A stretch of DNA of 64,000 bases from Chitinophaga sedimenti (GTDB taxonomy: Bacteria > Bacteroidota > Bacteroidia > Chitinophagales > Chitinophagaceae). The stretch spans positions 1,054,001 through 1,118,000 of the forward strand of contig NZ_JAKUKA010000001.1 in the NCBI RefSeq assembly GCF_023156195.1, written 5' to 3'. Shown one piece after another: positions 30,672-38,903 of the stretch (the first letter of the stretch is position 1; every line of letters begins with the position of its first letter). Under the pieces are notes generated by a model. It was not told the DNA's origin, did no database searches, and was given only the letters and a program-made list of their open reading frames with translations. The translations under genes were made by a program, and so were the position numbers.

Positions 30672-30988
30672 CTAGAAGCAACCGTTTGAACCCAGTTGGC
30701 TTTCTGCGTAAGCATAAGCGGTTCCGAACAGATCACCGGGTGTTTTGTTATGGCCGCCGGATACCCATACGGTCATTTTTGTACCACAGCCATCATAGAA
30801 TACGAAAGACATCTGATAGCGGCGGAAAAGTCCTTTTCCAGCTTTGGTGTCAACGGTCTTGTTGTTTTCTGAAGTGGTGGTTACGGCTACTTTTGTTACT
30901 GAAGGCGCGGATTTTTTAGCGTTTACATCCTTTGCGGACGCGCTGAAGCCGATCGCCAGGAAGGCCAATGCGATAGATAATTTTTCAT
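30672..30988 (-). CDS. Small secreted protein with C-terminal GCF, paralogue (frameshifted start)
   Basis: The longest open frame starts upstream without a signal peptide. At 30986-30988 an ATG reads MKKLSIALAFLAIGFSASA once one A is added to an A5 run, which gives a clean signal peptide. The mature protein parallels the 30308 gene: RRYQMSFVFYDGCG, TVWVSGG, TAYAYA and a final N-G-C-F. About 105 residues. Tandem duplication is likely. Function unknown. Confidence 0.6.
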
Positions 30989-31059
30989 GATTTCCCTTTT
31001 TGGTAGTTAAGCGATATATGGTCCCGAACATAGGAGCATGGTCATCTCTCTATTCAGAA

Positions 31060-31090
31060 CAAATTTAAAAGTGTGGGCTGAAAACACAAA
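31060..31090 (-). promoter_or_regulatory. Promoter of the small-secreted/GLPGLI/TonB-receptor operon
   Basis: On the minus strand TTTG, a 19-base spacer and TAAATTTG fit the Bacteroidetes TTTG-N19-23-TAnnTTTG promoter (31087-31090 and 31060-31067). It lies 72 bases before the start codon. Confidence 0.7.
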
Positions 31091-31238
31091 ATTTAATTCT
31101 CACTAGTGAGACATAAAGGTAGTTACCATTTGGAAACTACCCTGTCGGAGGCAGGATTTGGGTAACGGTATTTGAAGATGTATCTGCCAGATATACAGGG
31201 ACTTATAGAATAGTGTAGCCATCATGGCAATAGTTTTA

Positions 31239-31246
31239 TACCTTTG
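31239..31246 (+). promoter_or_regulatory. -7 box upstream of purK
   Basis: TACCTTTG fits TAnnTTTG and sits 18 bases before the purK start codon. The -33 match is weak. Confidence 0.5.
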
Positions 31247-31263
31247 CCTCCCAACAAAAGGTT

Positions 31264-32381
31264 ATGTTAGAAAATTTGAAGATAGGTATATTAGGTGGCG
31301 GTCAATTAGGTGGAATGCTTTTAAGGCACAGCATAGATCTTGGCCTCAGCATTTCGGTTTTGGATAAAGACGAAAACGCGCCTTGTGCACGCAACACTTC
31401 CTCCTTTTTCCTGGGTTCTCCTACATCTTATGATGATGTTTTAGCCTTTGGTAAAGGCACGGATGTGATCACGATAGAAATGGAGGCCGTAAACATTGAT
31501 GCTTTAAGGGAACTCCAACAGCAAGGCGTGAAGGTTTTTCCAACACCAGATACAATCAAGATTATCCAGGACAAGTTTACGCAGAAGCAATTTCTGCAGT
31601 CGCATAACATACCGGTAGTCCCGGGCGTCGCGGTAGAAGGCAGGGCTGATCTGCACAAATTTGAAGATAAGTTACCCGGCTGCCTGAAAAAAGGCGCGAT
31701 GGCTACGATGGCTATGGCGTGATGATGGTAAGAACAGTCGCCGATATCGACAAGGCCTTTGAAGCGCCCTGCGTACTGGAAGAGCTGGTGAATATTAAGC
31801 ATGAAATAGCCGTTATTGTAGCAAGAAACGAGCATGGCGCCATTAAGTGTTATGATGCGGTAAAGATGATATTTTCGGAAGAAAAGTTTGTGCTCGACTT
31901 CCGGGAGGCGCCGGCGCAGCTGGAGACTGGCATACTGAAGGAAGCCAATGCTATGGCCGAAAAGATTGCAGATGCCATCGGTCTCGTTGGTATTCTTGCG
32001 GTGGAAATGTTTGTTACGAACGATAATCAGCTGCTGGTAAATGAAATGGCGCCACGCCCGCATAATAGTGGTCACCATACGATTGAAGCGAGCATCACTT
32101 CACAATATGAACAACTGCTCCGCGCTATTCTCGGCATGCCGCTGGGCGATACTGCGTTGCATAGTCCTTCTTTAATGTTGAATATCACGGAAACCGAGGC
32201 ACTGGCTGCTGACCGTACCGGCAAATTGCAGCAGGTATTGAACGTACCGGGCGCACATCTTCACTGGTATGGCAAACAGGGCGGTAAGCCGGGACGTAAA
32301 ATGGGCCATATCACTGTAACAGATACCAATATGGAAAGCGTGCTCGCAAAGGCTGAAACAATTCGGAAAATTTTAAATTAA
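31264..32381 (+). CDS. purK: N5-carboxyaminoimidazole ribonucleotide synthase (one frameshift)
   Basis: This ATP-grasp enzyme converts AIR plus bicarbonate and ATP to N5-CAIR in purine synthesis. The start [13 protein letters not shown] is the classic PurK N-terminus; [13 protein letters not shown] and the ATP-grasp [11 protein letters not shown] region follow, the latter broken by a shift near 31715 (read there as [11 protein letters not shown]). The second part continues [10 protein letters not shown] and contains [17 protein letters not shown], typical of PurK. About 372 residues, normal. It overlaps nothing and is followed by purE after 5 bases. Confidence 0.95.
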
Positions 32382-32386
32382 TAGAT

Positions 32387-32881
32387 ATGAAACAGGTAGA
32401 AGTAGGCATAATCATGGGCAGTAGTTCTGATGCGCCTATTATGCGTCAGGCAATAGAGGTGTTAAAGAAGTTCGACATTGGCTATGAATTTAGCGTAGTG
32501 TCTGCCCACCGCAGCCCCCAAAGAATGTTCGATTATGCAGCCAGCGCTGAAGGGCGTGGACTGAAAATCATTATTGCAGGTGCGGGTGGCGCTGCTCACC
32601 TTCCCGGTATGGTGGCTGCTATTACCACGTTGCCTGTAGTGGGTGTACCTATTAAATCCAGTAACTCGCTGGACGGCTGGGATTCCCTGCTCTCTATCGT
32701 ACAAATGCCCGGCGATATTCCGGTAGCCACTGTTGGTGTAAACGGCGCAAAGAACGCGGGTTTACTGGCGGTGCAGATCCCGGCTACGCACAATGCGGAA
32801 CTCAGGGCGCAGCTGGCGCAGATGAAGAAAGAAAACAATGACAAGGTGACGAAGATGAATGAGACGTTAGAGCAATTCTAA
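32387..32881 (+). CDS. purE: N5-carboxyaminoimidazole ribonucleotide mutase
   Basis: The 164-residue protein has the PurE signature [10 protein letters not shown] at the N-terminus, [15 protein letters not shown], and the [16 protein letters not shown] loop with catalytic His. Length matches class I PurE. It moves the carboxyl group from N5 to C4 of the imidazole ring to give CAIR, working with PurK just upstream. The frame is intact and a strong terminator follows. Confidence 0.97.
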   Translation: MKQVEVGIIMGSSSDAPIMRQAIEVLKKFDIGYEFSVVSAHRSPQRMFDYAASAEGRGLKIIIAGAGGAAHLPGMVAAITTLPVVGVPIKSSNSLDGWDSLLSIVQMPGDIPVATVGVNGAKNAGLLAVQIPATHNAELRAQLAQMKKENNDKVTKMNETLEQF

Positions 32882-32897
32882 AAGATAATAAAGGTGA

Positions 32898-32932
32898 AAA
32901 GCCCTGCAGTGTTTAACATTGCAGGGCTTTTT
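32898..32932 (+). terminator. Terminator of purKE
   Basis: AAAGCCCTGCA / TGCAGGGCTTT stem followed by T residues, 17 bases after purE. Confidence 0.9.
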
Positions 32933-32934
32933 CG

Positions 32935-34004
32935 TTACAGCGTTAATTCCCCCGTCTCCATATCCAGCGCCGTGGCTTCCGGCTGCTGACGCGTAATGTA
33001 AGGGATCGTCGTGACCATATGCGCCTGCATGGCGTTCTGTGCTACCGCCCCGCCGATTAATCCTCCACCTACTGCGCTCCACAGCATGGCCTGGTTACGG
33101 CGGCGCGCCTGTTGCAGGTAATTCGATATCACAAATCCGTGGCCACTCTTTTCAATCGGAAACACTACATCATCCGTGCAGCGGTATAATTCGCCTTTCA
33201 GGCAAAAGCCCCAGGGATGTTCGATGGGCGTTTTAGCTGCATCATCTCTGAATGTTTTTATTCTTCTTTTTATATTTTCCACTTTAAATGCCGTGATAGA
33301 AGGGTTGTTCGCTTTGAACTCTTCGAAGTTGGCATACACACCATCCACATAGGCTGCATCCCGGAGGATGGGCAGCTCCCGTGCCGCCAGCTGCGCCTTC
33401 TTAATGTCGGCTTTGGGCTGCAATGCTGGCTGCGTATTTAATAACGCTACACCTTTGCTAAGTGAGCTGCTGATCAGCAGATTGACGGCTTTAGCAATAT
33501 TCTCATCATGTTTACCGGTAACATCCATGCCGCCGCGCAGCAATACCGTGTCAAATGCCTGCACGAAAGCGTACTCCTGGCCGTTCGCTGAGATGTAGGC
33601 ATCTGCTTTAACACGGCAGAAGGCTTTTTCGCTCATCTGGAACGTGCGTTCGTTGATGCGTATGTCCTTTACGGCGAGCAGCAGGTGTACGCCCGAAGCT
33701 GTCAGTTTACCGCCATATTCCTGTTGAATGTATTGTTGCAGGTAAATACCGTGCGGCAATGCCGGAACGGCCTCAATTCGTTTATTCATCATGCCTACCT
33801 GCACAAACCCTAGCCGTGCGGTATCCCATTGTACCGACATGATTTCTATCGCCGCCACCTTTTCAAGTTGCGGTGTTTTCATGCTATATGTTTTAAGGTT
33901 GATGAATTTGGGCCTGTCGCCGGTGCTGTCGCGGTATGTTGGATCTGGGCGCGAACAGCCTGCACAAACAGTGTTGTGTATAAGAGCAATTGGAGAAGCT
34001 TCAT
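32935..34004 (-). CDS. Exported protein with a Gly-rich hydrophobic C-terminal segment (frameshifted start)
   Basis: The start at 34004 gives a signal peptide (MKLLQLLLYTTLFVQAVRA); a shift near 33930 joins it to the long frame (NLKTYSMKTPQLEKV). The mature region is beta-rich, with INERTFQMSEKAFCRV and a segment DAAYVDGVYANFEEFKAN. Near the C-terminus AMLWSAVGGGLIGGAVAQNAM is a Gly-rich hydrophobic stretch. About 355 residues. I recognise no family; a membrane- or periplasm-associated role is likely. It converges on purE with a shared terminator. Confidence 0.65.
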
Positions 34005-34059
34005 GGTAGTGGGTTTTGCGAGATCTAAAATAGGCTTTTTCGGTATTGCCCGTTTCCTA

Positions 34060-34227
34060 CGAAAATGTTATACGGCTGCCGGAAAAAATGGAAATGCAGC
34101 CGTTCATTCTGCAAAAGACCTCGCTAAATTCCTGGCATATGTTGATGGGTTTACAGTACGCCCGGATATCATCACCAGCCAAAGTTTAACGACAATGGTG
34201 ACGACTTCTTCCGCAAACGCCGGTTAA
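34060..34227 (+). pseudogene. Fragment resembling the C-terminus of a serine hydrolase (beta-lactamase family)
   Basis: The frame reads SAKDLAKFLAYVDGF, PDIITSQSLTTMVTTSS and then stops. This resembles the conserved region near the end of Bacteroidetes beta-lactamase-like hydrolases, in which an N-A-S-A-x-D-L-A-K-F-L stretch is followed by P-x-I-L-S/T-x-x-S-L-x-x-M. Nothing upstream in this frame carries an SxxK catalytic motif, so only a remnant is left. Adjacent to an unusual RNA gene and an inverted repeat. Confidence 0.4.
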
Positions 34228-34254
34228 AGAATCCAACGAGTTTAAATAGCTGTT

Positions 34255-34285
34255 AAAGTCTGCTCACGACGGGCGGACTTTTTAC
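34255..34285 (+). terminator. Hairpin after the hydrolase fragment
   Basis: AAAGTC-TGC / GC-GGACTTT stem with a T-tract, about 30 bases after the fragment stop. Probably the terminator of the former gene. Confidence 0.5.
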
Positions 34286-34406
34286 CGCGGCAGGGTTTCG
34301 AGGTTATTCAACAGAAGGTGTTTAAATCAACTTCTTATTTTAAAATATCAATCAAAATCAAACTTTATTGATATTTATTCAAATAAATATAATTTTCATT
34401 GAAAAA

Positions 34407-34439
34407 TTTGGAATGAAACGCCAAATAATTGTATGTTTG
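34407..34439 (+). promoter_or_regulatory. Promoter of the tRNA-like RNA gene
   Basis: TTTG (34407-34410), a 21-base spacer and TATGTTTG (34432-34439) form a near-perfect Bacteroidetes sigma-70-type promoter, 22 bases upstream of the RNA acceptor stem. Confidence 0.75.
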
Positions 34440-34461
34440 CATTATCGAAAGAGACACACAT

Positions 34462-34601
34462 TGTGGGATGATGAAACTGGCAGACATGCCCTCTTGTCTC
34501 GGGGGTGAGGATTACGGGATAAACCAGCGTATAAGCACTAACCATTACGTTATTGTACGTCGGCTAACTGCCTCGTGTAGGTTCGACTCCTACTCCTACA
34601 G
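34462..34601 (+). ncRNA. tRNA-like RNA with a giant variable region
   Basis: Canonical parts are present in tRNA order. Acceptor: TGTGGGA / TCCTACA (34462-34468 with 34594-34600, one G-T pair). D arm: ATG / CAT with loop AAACTGGCAGA, of tRNA-Leu type. Anticodon stem: CCCTC / GGGGG with loop TTGTCTC. T arm: GTAGG / CCTAC with TTCGACT. Between the anticodon stem and the T arm are 71 bases (34506-34576) instead of the usual 4-24, closed by GAGG / CCTC. The nominal anticodon would be GTC, but residue 37 is a pyrimidine, which is unusual. The discriminator is G. It has its own promoter and terminator. It may be a non-coding or allo-tRNA-like molecule. Confidence 0.7.
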
Positions 34602-34609
34602 CACCGGAA

Positions 34610-34635
34610 CCGGAAGCGATCGCTTCCGGTTTTTT
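34610..34635 (+). terminator. Terminator of the tRNA-like RNA
   Basis: A perfect stem AACCGGAAGCG / CGCTTCCGGTT with a short AT loop, followed by T residues, 9 bases after the RNA 3' end. Confidence 0.9.
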
Positions 34636-34651
34636 TATGCCCGGCAGGCAG

Positions 34652-34771
34652 ATCCTAAGAGGATCGTAACTGGATCGTAACTAAAACCTTACTGAAACCC
34701 AGTAAAACCAGCTAAAGTTAGTTACAGTTAGTTACAATTCAGTTACGATGGTCTTATGATCCTCTTAGGAT
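34652..34771. repeat. Inverted repeat with GTAAC-rich interior
   Basis: ATCCTAAGAGGATC (34652-34665) and GATCCTCTTAGGAT (34758-34771) are perfect 14-bp inverted arms. Farther in, ATCGTAACT on the left pairs with AGTTACGAT on the right after an 8-base offset. Each arm is itself nearly palindromic. The interior contains repeated GTAAC / GTTAC units. A MITE-like or regulatory hairpin is possible. Confidence 0.6.
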
Positions 34772-34797
34772 GGGGGAGCTGTTATTTGCAGTTCACC

Positions 34798-34850
34798 ACC
34801 CGGAAAACCCGTCGCCACCAACCCGGAAACCCGTTGCCACCAATTGGTGA
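34798..34850. repeat. Two 22-23-bp tandem copies plus a TTCACCA/TGGTGAA palindrome
   Basis: CCCGGAAA(A)CCCGTCGCCACCAA is followed by a near-copy with T for C, and the block is bounded by TTCACCA (34791-34797) and TGGTGAA (34844-34850). It lies in the gene-free stretch 34636-34979, where I see no coding region. Confidence 0.45.
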
Positions 34851-34905
34851 ATTTTTGGAGGGGCATGATGTGTTACTTTTGAAATGTCAGCAGGGAAGAA
34901 GTACT

Positions 34906-34931
34906 GAAAAAGGCCGCCGTCTCCGGCAGCC
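34906..34931 (-). terminator. Terminator of the LytTR protein gene
   Basis: On the minus strand GGCTGCCG-GAGA-CGGCGGCC is an 8-bp stem with a stable tetraloop, then T5. It follows the stop at 34980 by about 50 bases. Confidence 0.75.
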
Positions 34932-34979
34932 CTCCTTTTGGGGCCAGCAACAACGCCGGCCGCACATGTAAAACAGTAC

Positions 34980-35429
34980 TTATTCGCCCAGCCACTTTTT
35001 AAATTCGCCTGCTTTCAGCCGGCTCACTATAATATCTTCGGGGATCTCTGGTTTCACCTTTACTTTCAGCTTCCCGCTAAACCACGATTGTACCTGCTGT
35101 ATATGCCGGTAGTTCACAATAAACTGCCGGTTGATGCGGAAAAACACGGTGTTGTCGGTTTCCTGCTCCACTTCGTCCAGGCTTTTCGTGATAAAGTGGT
35201 CCGTGTTGTGGATCGTGCGGATGCAGCACAGGCGGTTCCGGATGTAGAAATAAGCAATGTCTTCCACCGGCACCGAAAACAGCCTGCTGCCTGCACGGGC
35301 GAGGAAGCGTTGGGCATAGGTGCGGGGCATGGTTTCATGTACGATCTCGATCCTCGGGTCGATAGTGGAAACGAGTTCCATCAACCGCCTCGCGGCTGCC
35401 ATTTCATGGTCCTTGCAAAGAATTTTCAT
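34980..35429 (-). CDS. LytTR DNA-binding domain protein
   Basis: The start at 35429 (MKILCKDHE) is preferred over an upstream Met at 35465 because the recognisable protein begins here. The C-terminal two thirds is a LytTR domain: VEDIAYFYIRNRLCCI, FITKSLDEVEQE, FFRINRQFIVNYRHI and LKVKVKPEIPEDIIVSRLKAGEFKKWL. There is no receiver domain, so activity is not controlled by direct phosphorylation. About 149 residues. It lies beside a complete LytS/LytTR pair, with which it may cross-regulate. Confidence 0.85.
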   Translation of the reverse strand: MKILCKDHEMAAARRLMELVSTIDPRIEIVHETMPRTYAQRFLARAGSRLFSVPVEDIAYFYIRNRLCCIRTIHNTDHFITKSLDEVEQETDNTVFFRINRQFIVNYRHIQQVQSWFSGKLKVKVKPEIPEDIIVSRLKAGEFKKWLGE

Positions 35430-35553
35430 ATAATTCGCTGTTGTGTTGTTAGATGGATGATCCATGAAATTATAACAGCGTCGGCAAACGACGGGGAGTT
35501 TCCTACCAACTGCGGGAAATGGCTACGAACTGCAATATTTGTCTACCAAATAC

Positions 35554-36286
35554 TCAATAAATCAGTTTTTTAAGTTGATGGAGATAATTACGGCTCACGC
35601 TGATTTCGATGCCGCCATGTAATAAAATAAACGTGCGCGATATTTCGCGGTAGACTTCTTTAATGTGGTAGATGTTTACGATATACGACCGGTGCACACG
35701 CATGAACCGGCGCGGGTCCGAGCGTTTTTCCATCGCGTTGATGCCCTGCGAACTGAGATAGGAATCGCCCGCCGTGTAAATGCGTGTATACTCTTTTTCG
35801 GCCTTGAGGTACAATACCTGGTGCAAATCGAGGCTGCGCAGGCGCCCGGGCAATTCTACAAATATTCTTGCCGGCCAGGCCCCCTGCTGCATCGGCAGGT
35901 TCGATGCCAGTTCGTATAACGCGTGTTGGTCCGTGCGTAACCGTACTTTTTCTACCGCCAGGTCAAAGCGTTGCCTGGTATAAGGTTTTAGTAGGTAATC
36001 CACCGCGTTCAGCTCGAATGCCTTGATCGCAAAGCGGTCATAAGCGGTAGTGAATATGATCAGGGGTACGTGGGTAATTTCCTGCAATACGGAAGCCGTT
36101 AAGGCCGGGCATCTGCACGTCCAGAAATACGAGGTGGGGTTTGTGGGTGTTGATGGCTTTCACTGCTTCCAGGCCATTCTCGCACTCCTCCGCTATCTGC
36201 AGCTCCGGGTGGGCCGACAGGTACTCCCGGATCAGGTAGCGTGAGGCCTCTTCGTCGTCGATGATTAGTACGGTTTTGATTGACAT
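35554..36286 (-). CDS. LytTR-family response regulator (one frameshift)
   Basis: The receiver half has IIDDEEASRYLI, VFLDVQMPGLNGF (phospho-Asp) and, after a shift near 36080, FTTAYDRFAIKAF and YLLKPYTRQ (Lys). The C-terminal LytTR domain has LHQVLYLKAEKEYTRIYT, RFMRVHRSYIVNIYHI and RNYLHQLKKL. About 243 residues, the usual size. It overlaps or abuts the upstream LytS-type kinase, and the two clearly form a pair. Confidence 0.92.
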
Positions 36287-37373
36287 GGTATTGCACTGGA
36301 ATGAAAAAGTAAAAGATCAGCCCTTTGGGCATATTTTTTTCTATGTGGATGTTTTCGTTAAACAACAATTGCAGCCGCCGGCGGATGTTTTTCAGTCCCA
36401 CGCCACCGCGCTGTAACAGCTCCTGCAGGTCACCTGCGTAACCCTGTCCCGTATCCGCCACACTGATCTTCAGCCGGTCGCCCTGCCGCTCAAATGATAC
36501 CTGTATGCCGCCACCTTCCACACTATCTGTAATCCCATGCCTTATGGCATTCTCGACCAGTGGTTGCAGTAACATGGATGGTACTGCCAGGTTGGCCAGT
36601 CCGTCCACTGTTGAAATATGATACAACAGCCGTTTTCCGAAGCGATGATGCTCCAGCTCCAGGATGGTGCGGATAAAGTCTGCTTCCTCCGCCAGCGTTA
36701 CCCATTCGTGGCTGCTTACGTGCAACGCATACCTGAAAGTATCTGCCAGCCGGGCAATCAGCTCCCGCGTACGTTCCTGTTCGGCCGGCACACTGGCGCT
36801 GATGGAGTTGAGGGTATTAAATAAAAAATGTGGTTGTATCTGTGCTTTTAATGCATTGATCTCGCTGTGATAGGCGAGCGACGATAATTCCTTCTCCCGC
36901 TTCAGCTGCGCTTCCCGCTCTTTAAAAAAGTGATAAAGATGCATTACACTGAACAGTTGCAGGTAAAACAAGACGTTCGGTCCCGCGTTATACAACACCC
37001 GCCAGGCAGTGAGCGGCTCGTGCCCGGCGATGGGGTTGTATACCACGTAGCATAACAACCAGGTGCCGTAATACAGCGTTGCCGTGAGTACATGCAATGC
37101 TATCCGCCAGCGCAGCACTGCCCCAGCAAACAGCCGGAAATGCAGCCACCAGGCGGGCAGGGCGGCGACCGACATAAAGATGCAGTCGACCAGAATTTCC
37201 AGCACGCTCCGGAGCGACATGTTCCCGGAGAGCAGTTGCGGCAGCGTGTACAGGCCGCTGATCGACAGCACGAGTAAAAAGAAGATCGCTCCTTCCACCC
37301 ATGTGAAGCCCTGTCGCCAGGCGCGCCTGGACGAAGAGGGGACCGTGCTGCCGTTGCCAATACGTTTGCTCAT
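36099..37373 (-). CDS. LytS-type sensor histidine kinase
   Basis: Four or five N-terminal hydrophobic segments (about residues 25-165) precede the His-kinase domain with the phospho-acceptor H in LKAQIQPHFLFNTLNSISA. HATPase motifs are LQPLVENAIRHGI (N), ADTGQGYAGD-like (G1) and GVGLKNIRRRL. The open frame runs to 36099, well inside the regulator gene; the real end is probably near 36265-36290, by an unseen indel. The kinase phosphorylates the LytTR regulator downstream. The signal is unknown. Confidence 0.9.
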   Translation of the reverse strand: MSKRIGNGSTVPSSSRRAWRQGFTWVEGAIFFLLVLSISGLYTLPQLLSGNMSLRSVLEILVDCIFMSVAALPAWWLHFRLFAGAVLRWRIALHVLTATLYYGTWLLCYVVYNPIAGHEPLTAWRVLYNAGPNVLFYLQLFSVMHLYHFFKEREAQLKREKELSSLAYHSEINALKAQIQPHFLFNTLNSISASVPAEQERTRELIARLADTFRYALHVSSHEWVTLAEEADFIRTILELEHHRFGKRLLYHISTVDGLANLAVPSMLLQPLVENAIRHGITDSVEGGGIQVSFERQGDRLKISVADTGQGYAGDLQELLQRGGVGLKNIRRRLQLLFNENIHIEKNMPKGLIFYFFIPVQYHVNQNRTNHRRRRGLTLPDPGVPVGPPGAADSGGVREWPGSSESHQHPQTPPRISGRADARP

Positions 37374-37429
37374 TGCCGGATTTGCTGCTGGTTTAACCAG
37401 GCCGCAAAATAGGGGAATGGCCTAAACAT

Positions 37430-37457
37430 GAAAATGCCGGTCGTTTAAACCGGCATT
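37430..37457 (-). terminator. Terminator downstream of the royal-jelly-like gene
   Basis: AATGCCGG / CCGGCATT with a 9-base loop and TTTC downstream on the minus strand. Confidence 0.65.
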
Positions 37458-37493
37458 CCATCTGCTTTAAATGCTTTATTTCGATTTGAATTG

Positions 37494-38573
37494 TTAGAGC
37501 CGTACCCGGTAAATGGCGTAGGGGCCTGTACGTTTATCCTCGCCCTCGTTGTATTCCGGCTGCTCGTGTATCCGCGATACGCTTACGTACAAATAGCCGC
37601 CGTCCGAAATCGTAAAGCTATCCGGCCAGCTCAGCCTGCGGTCTTTAATTAACGTTTGTTTCCTCAGTTGCGGGGTGATGCGCACGATGCTGTAGTTTTG
37701 CATATCCGATAAATAGAGATTGCCTTTTTGATCAAAGATCATCCCGTCGCTGGCGGCAAAACGCCCAAGGTCTTCAACATGTCTTTCCAATTCGGTTTCA
37801 CTTAAACTGCCATCGCGCAGGTACTGTGTTTTGATACGATAGAGTTTGTCGTCCGTCAGCGGTTTGTAATACAGCCAGTCACGGTTGGGCGTAAGCGCGA
37901 TACCATCGGAGTTCATCTTCACTTCTTTCCCAAATCGGGTCAGCACTTTACCATCAATTTTAAACGTATAATTCGGATCTGATATCACAGAGTAGTGATT
38001 TTGCAATACCTGGCGCGCCTGTCCGGTCGTGAGGTTCAGTACAATAATACCGCCTTCTTTACTATTGGTGAGATAGGCCATGTCGCGCTCCGTATCTACC
38101 TGTACATCATTGAGGTATGCGTTCGGACTGGCGATGCTGTCGAACGAATAGGTGCGCAACATTTGATTGGTGGCCGCATCTATCTTCACCAATTTGTGGC
38201 TGCCATCTACTACGCCCTGCATTTTTGGCGATGCCGGGTCCACGACCCACAGGAAACCTTCGTCGTCTTTATAAACCGCCTGCACACAAACCCATTTATT
38301 TTCCCCGTTCTGGCCGGGCGCCCAGCTGTTCCAGGTTTGGTCCGGGTAGGGGGATGACGAATGAACGCCTGTGACCTGCACCATGTCGTACAAATGTGTG
38401 TCCGACCAGCGGGGGTAGTTTGTAAATATCTTGCCGGCCGCTACGGTAACGCCCGTTAGCTGGTAGGTGGAATCTTCATACACTAATTCAAGCCGGTTAA
38501 TTTCTACGTCGTCGTCATGACAGGAAGATAGCATCGCGGTAGCCGCGAATGCGAGTAAAAGTCGGGTTTTCAT
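37494..38573 (-). CDS. Major royal jelly/yellow-like lipoprotein
   Basis: I start at 38573: MKTRLLLAFAATAMLSSC gives a type II signal peptide with lipobox LSSC; the open frame upstream is much longer but is not protein-like. The remainder is a beta-propeller with VAAGKIFTNYPRWSD, YLNDVQVDTERDMAYLTNS, DGIALTPNRDWLYYKPL and SDGMIFDQKGNLYLSD, the royal-jelly/yellow-family pattern also related to SMP-30. About 360 residues. Likely surface-anchored; substrate unknown. Confidence 0.85.
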   Translation of the reverse strand: MKTRLLLAFAATAMLSSCHDDDVEINRLELVYEDSTYQLTGVTVAAGKIFTNYPRWSDTHLYDMVQVTGVHSSSPYPDQTWNSWAPGQNGENKWVCVQAVYKDDEGFLWVVDPASPKMQGVVDGSHKLVKIDAATNQMLRTYSFDSIASPNAYLNDVQVDTERDMAYLTNSKEGGIIVLNLTTGQARQVLQNHYSVISDPNYTFKIDGKVLTRFGKEVKMNSDGIALTPNRDWLYYKPLTDDKLYRIKTQYLRDGSLSETELERHVEDLGRFAASDGMIFDQKGNLYLSDMQNYSIVRITPQLRKQTLIKDRRLSWPDSFTISDGGYLYVSVSRIHEQPEYNEGEDKRTGPYAIYRVRL

Positions 38574-38762
38574 TGCACGGTGTTTAACTGAATGCAACAT
38601 CAAACCGCGCGCCACCGGAATGACGGATTTATATAGCCGCCTGTCACGCCACGCGTTAGCCCTGTGCTGTAGTAACAAACTGATATACAGTCGTCTCCGT
38701 TTCCGGGGAAATATTTTCCAGCTTGTTTGAAAATTACCATTAGTTTTGCTACGCAATTCTCC

Positions 38763-38903
38763 CCGATGAGGTTCTTATTTCACATACCATCAGTCTGATT
38801 AAAACCGCCCCCAAGGGCGTAACCTACTTATGTTCCGGTGATTTTTCGCCGGACGGATACCTCATTTCCATACTCAGATAATTAAGGCTATATGCGAGCG
38901 GAT
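38763..38903 (+). promoter_or_regulatory. Duplicated leader, copy 1, with hairpin (in a 318-base gene-free region)
   Basis: The leader begins CCGATGAG and contains a hairpin TCCGGTGA / TCGCCGGA (38834-38853), then AGATAATTAAGG and ends at the start of the first basic paralogue. Copy 2 at 39595-39723 carries the same blocks. The hairpin differs by one base that keeps pairing. Another short stem, CGCCC / GGGCG, is near 38808. Nothing else is visible between 38574 and 38762. Confidence 0.6.

Noticed and set aside
33829..34059. Plus-strand coding frame leading into the hydrolase fragment
   Set aside because: This part is antisense to the N-terminus and signal peptide of the minus-strand exported protein; only the region after 34060 looks protein-like.
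34462..34601. The long insert as a group I intron in a tRNA gene
   Set aside because: Only about 55 bases exceed a normal type II tRNA, far below the size of a group I intron, and the insert lies after the anticodon stem, not in the loop.
34429..34680. Plus-strand frame of 83 residues over the RNA gene
   Set aside because: The frame overlaps the tRNA-like structure and its terminator, which account for the sequence better.
38574..38756. Longer N-terminus of the royal-jelly-like protein
   Set aside because: The upstream extension is Arg-rich and lacks protein character, while the Met at 38573 begins a good lipoprotein signal peptide.
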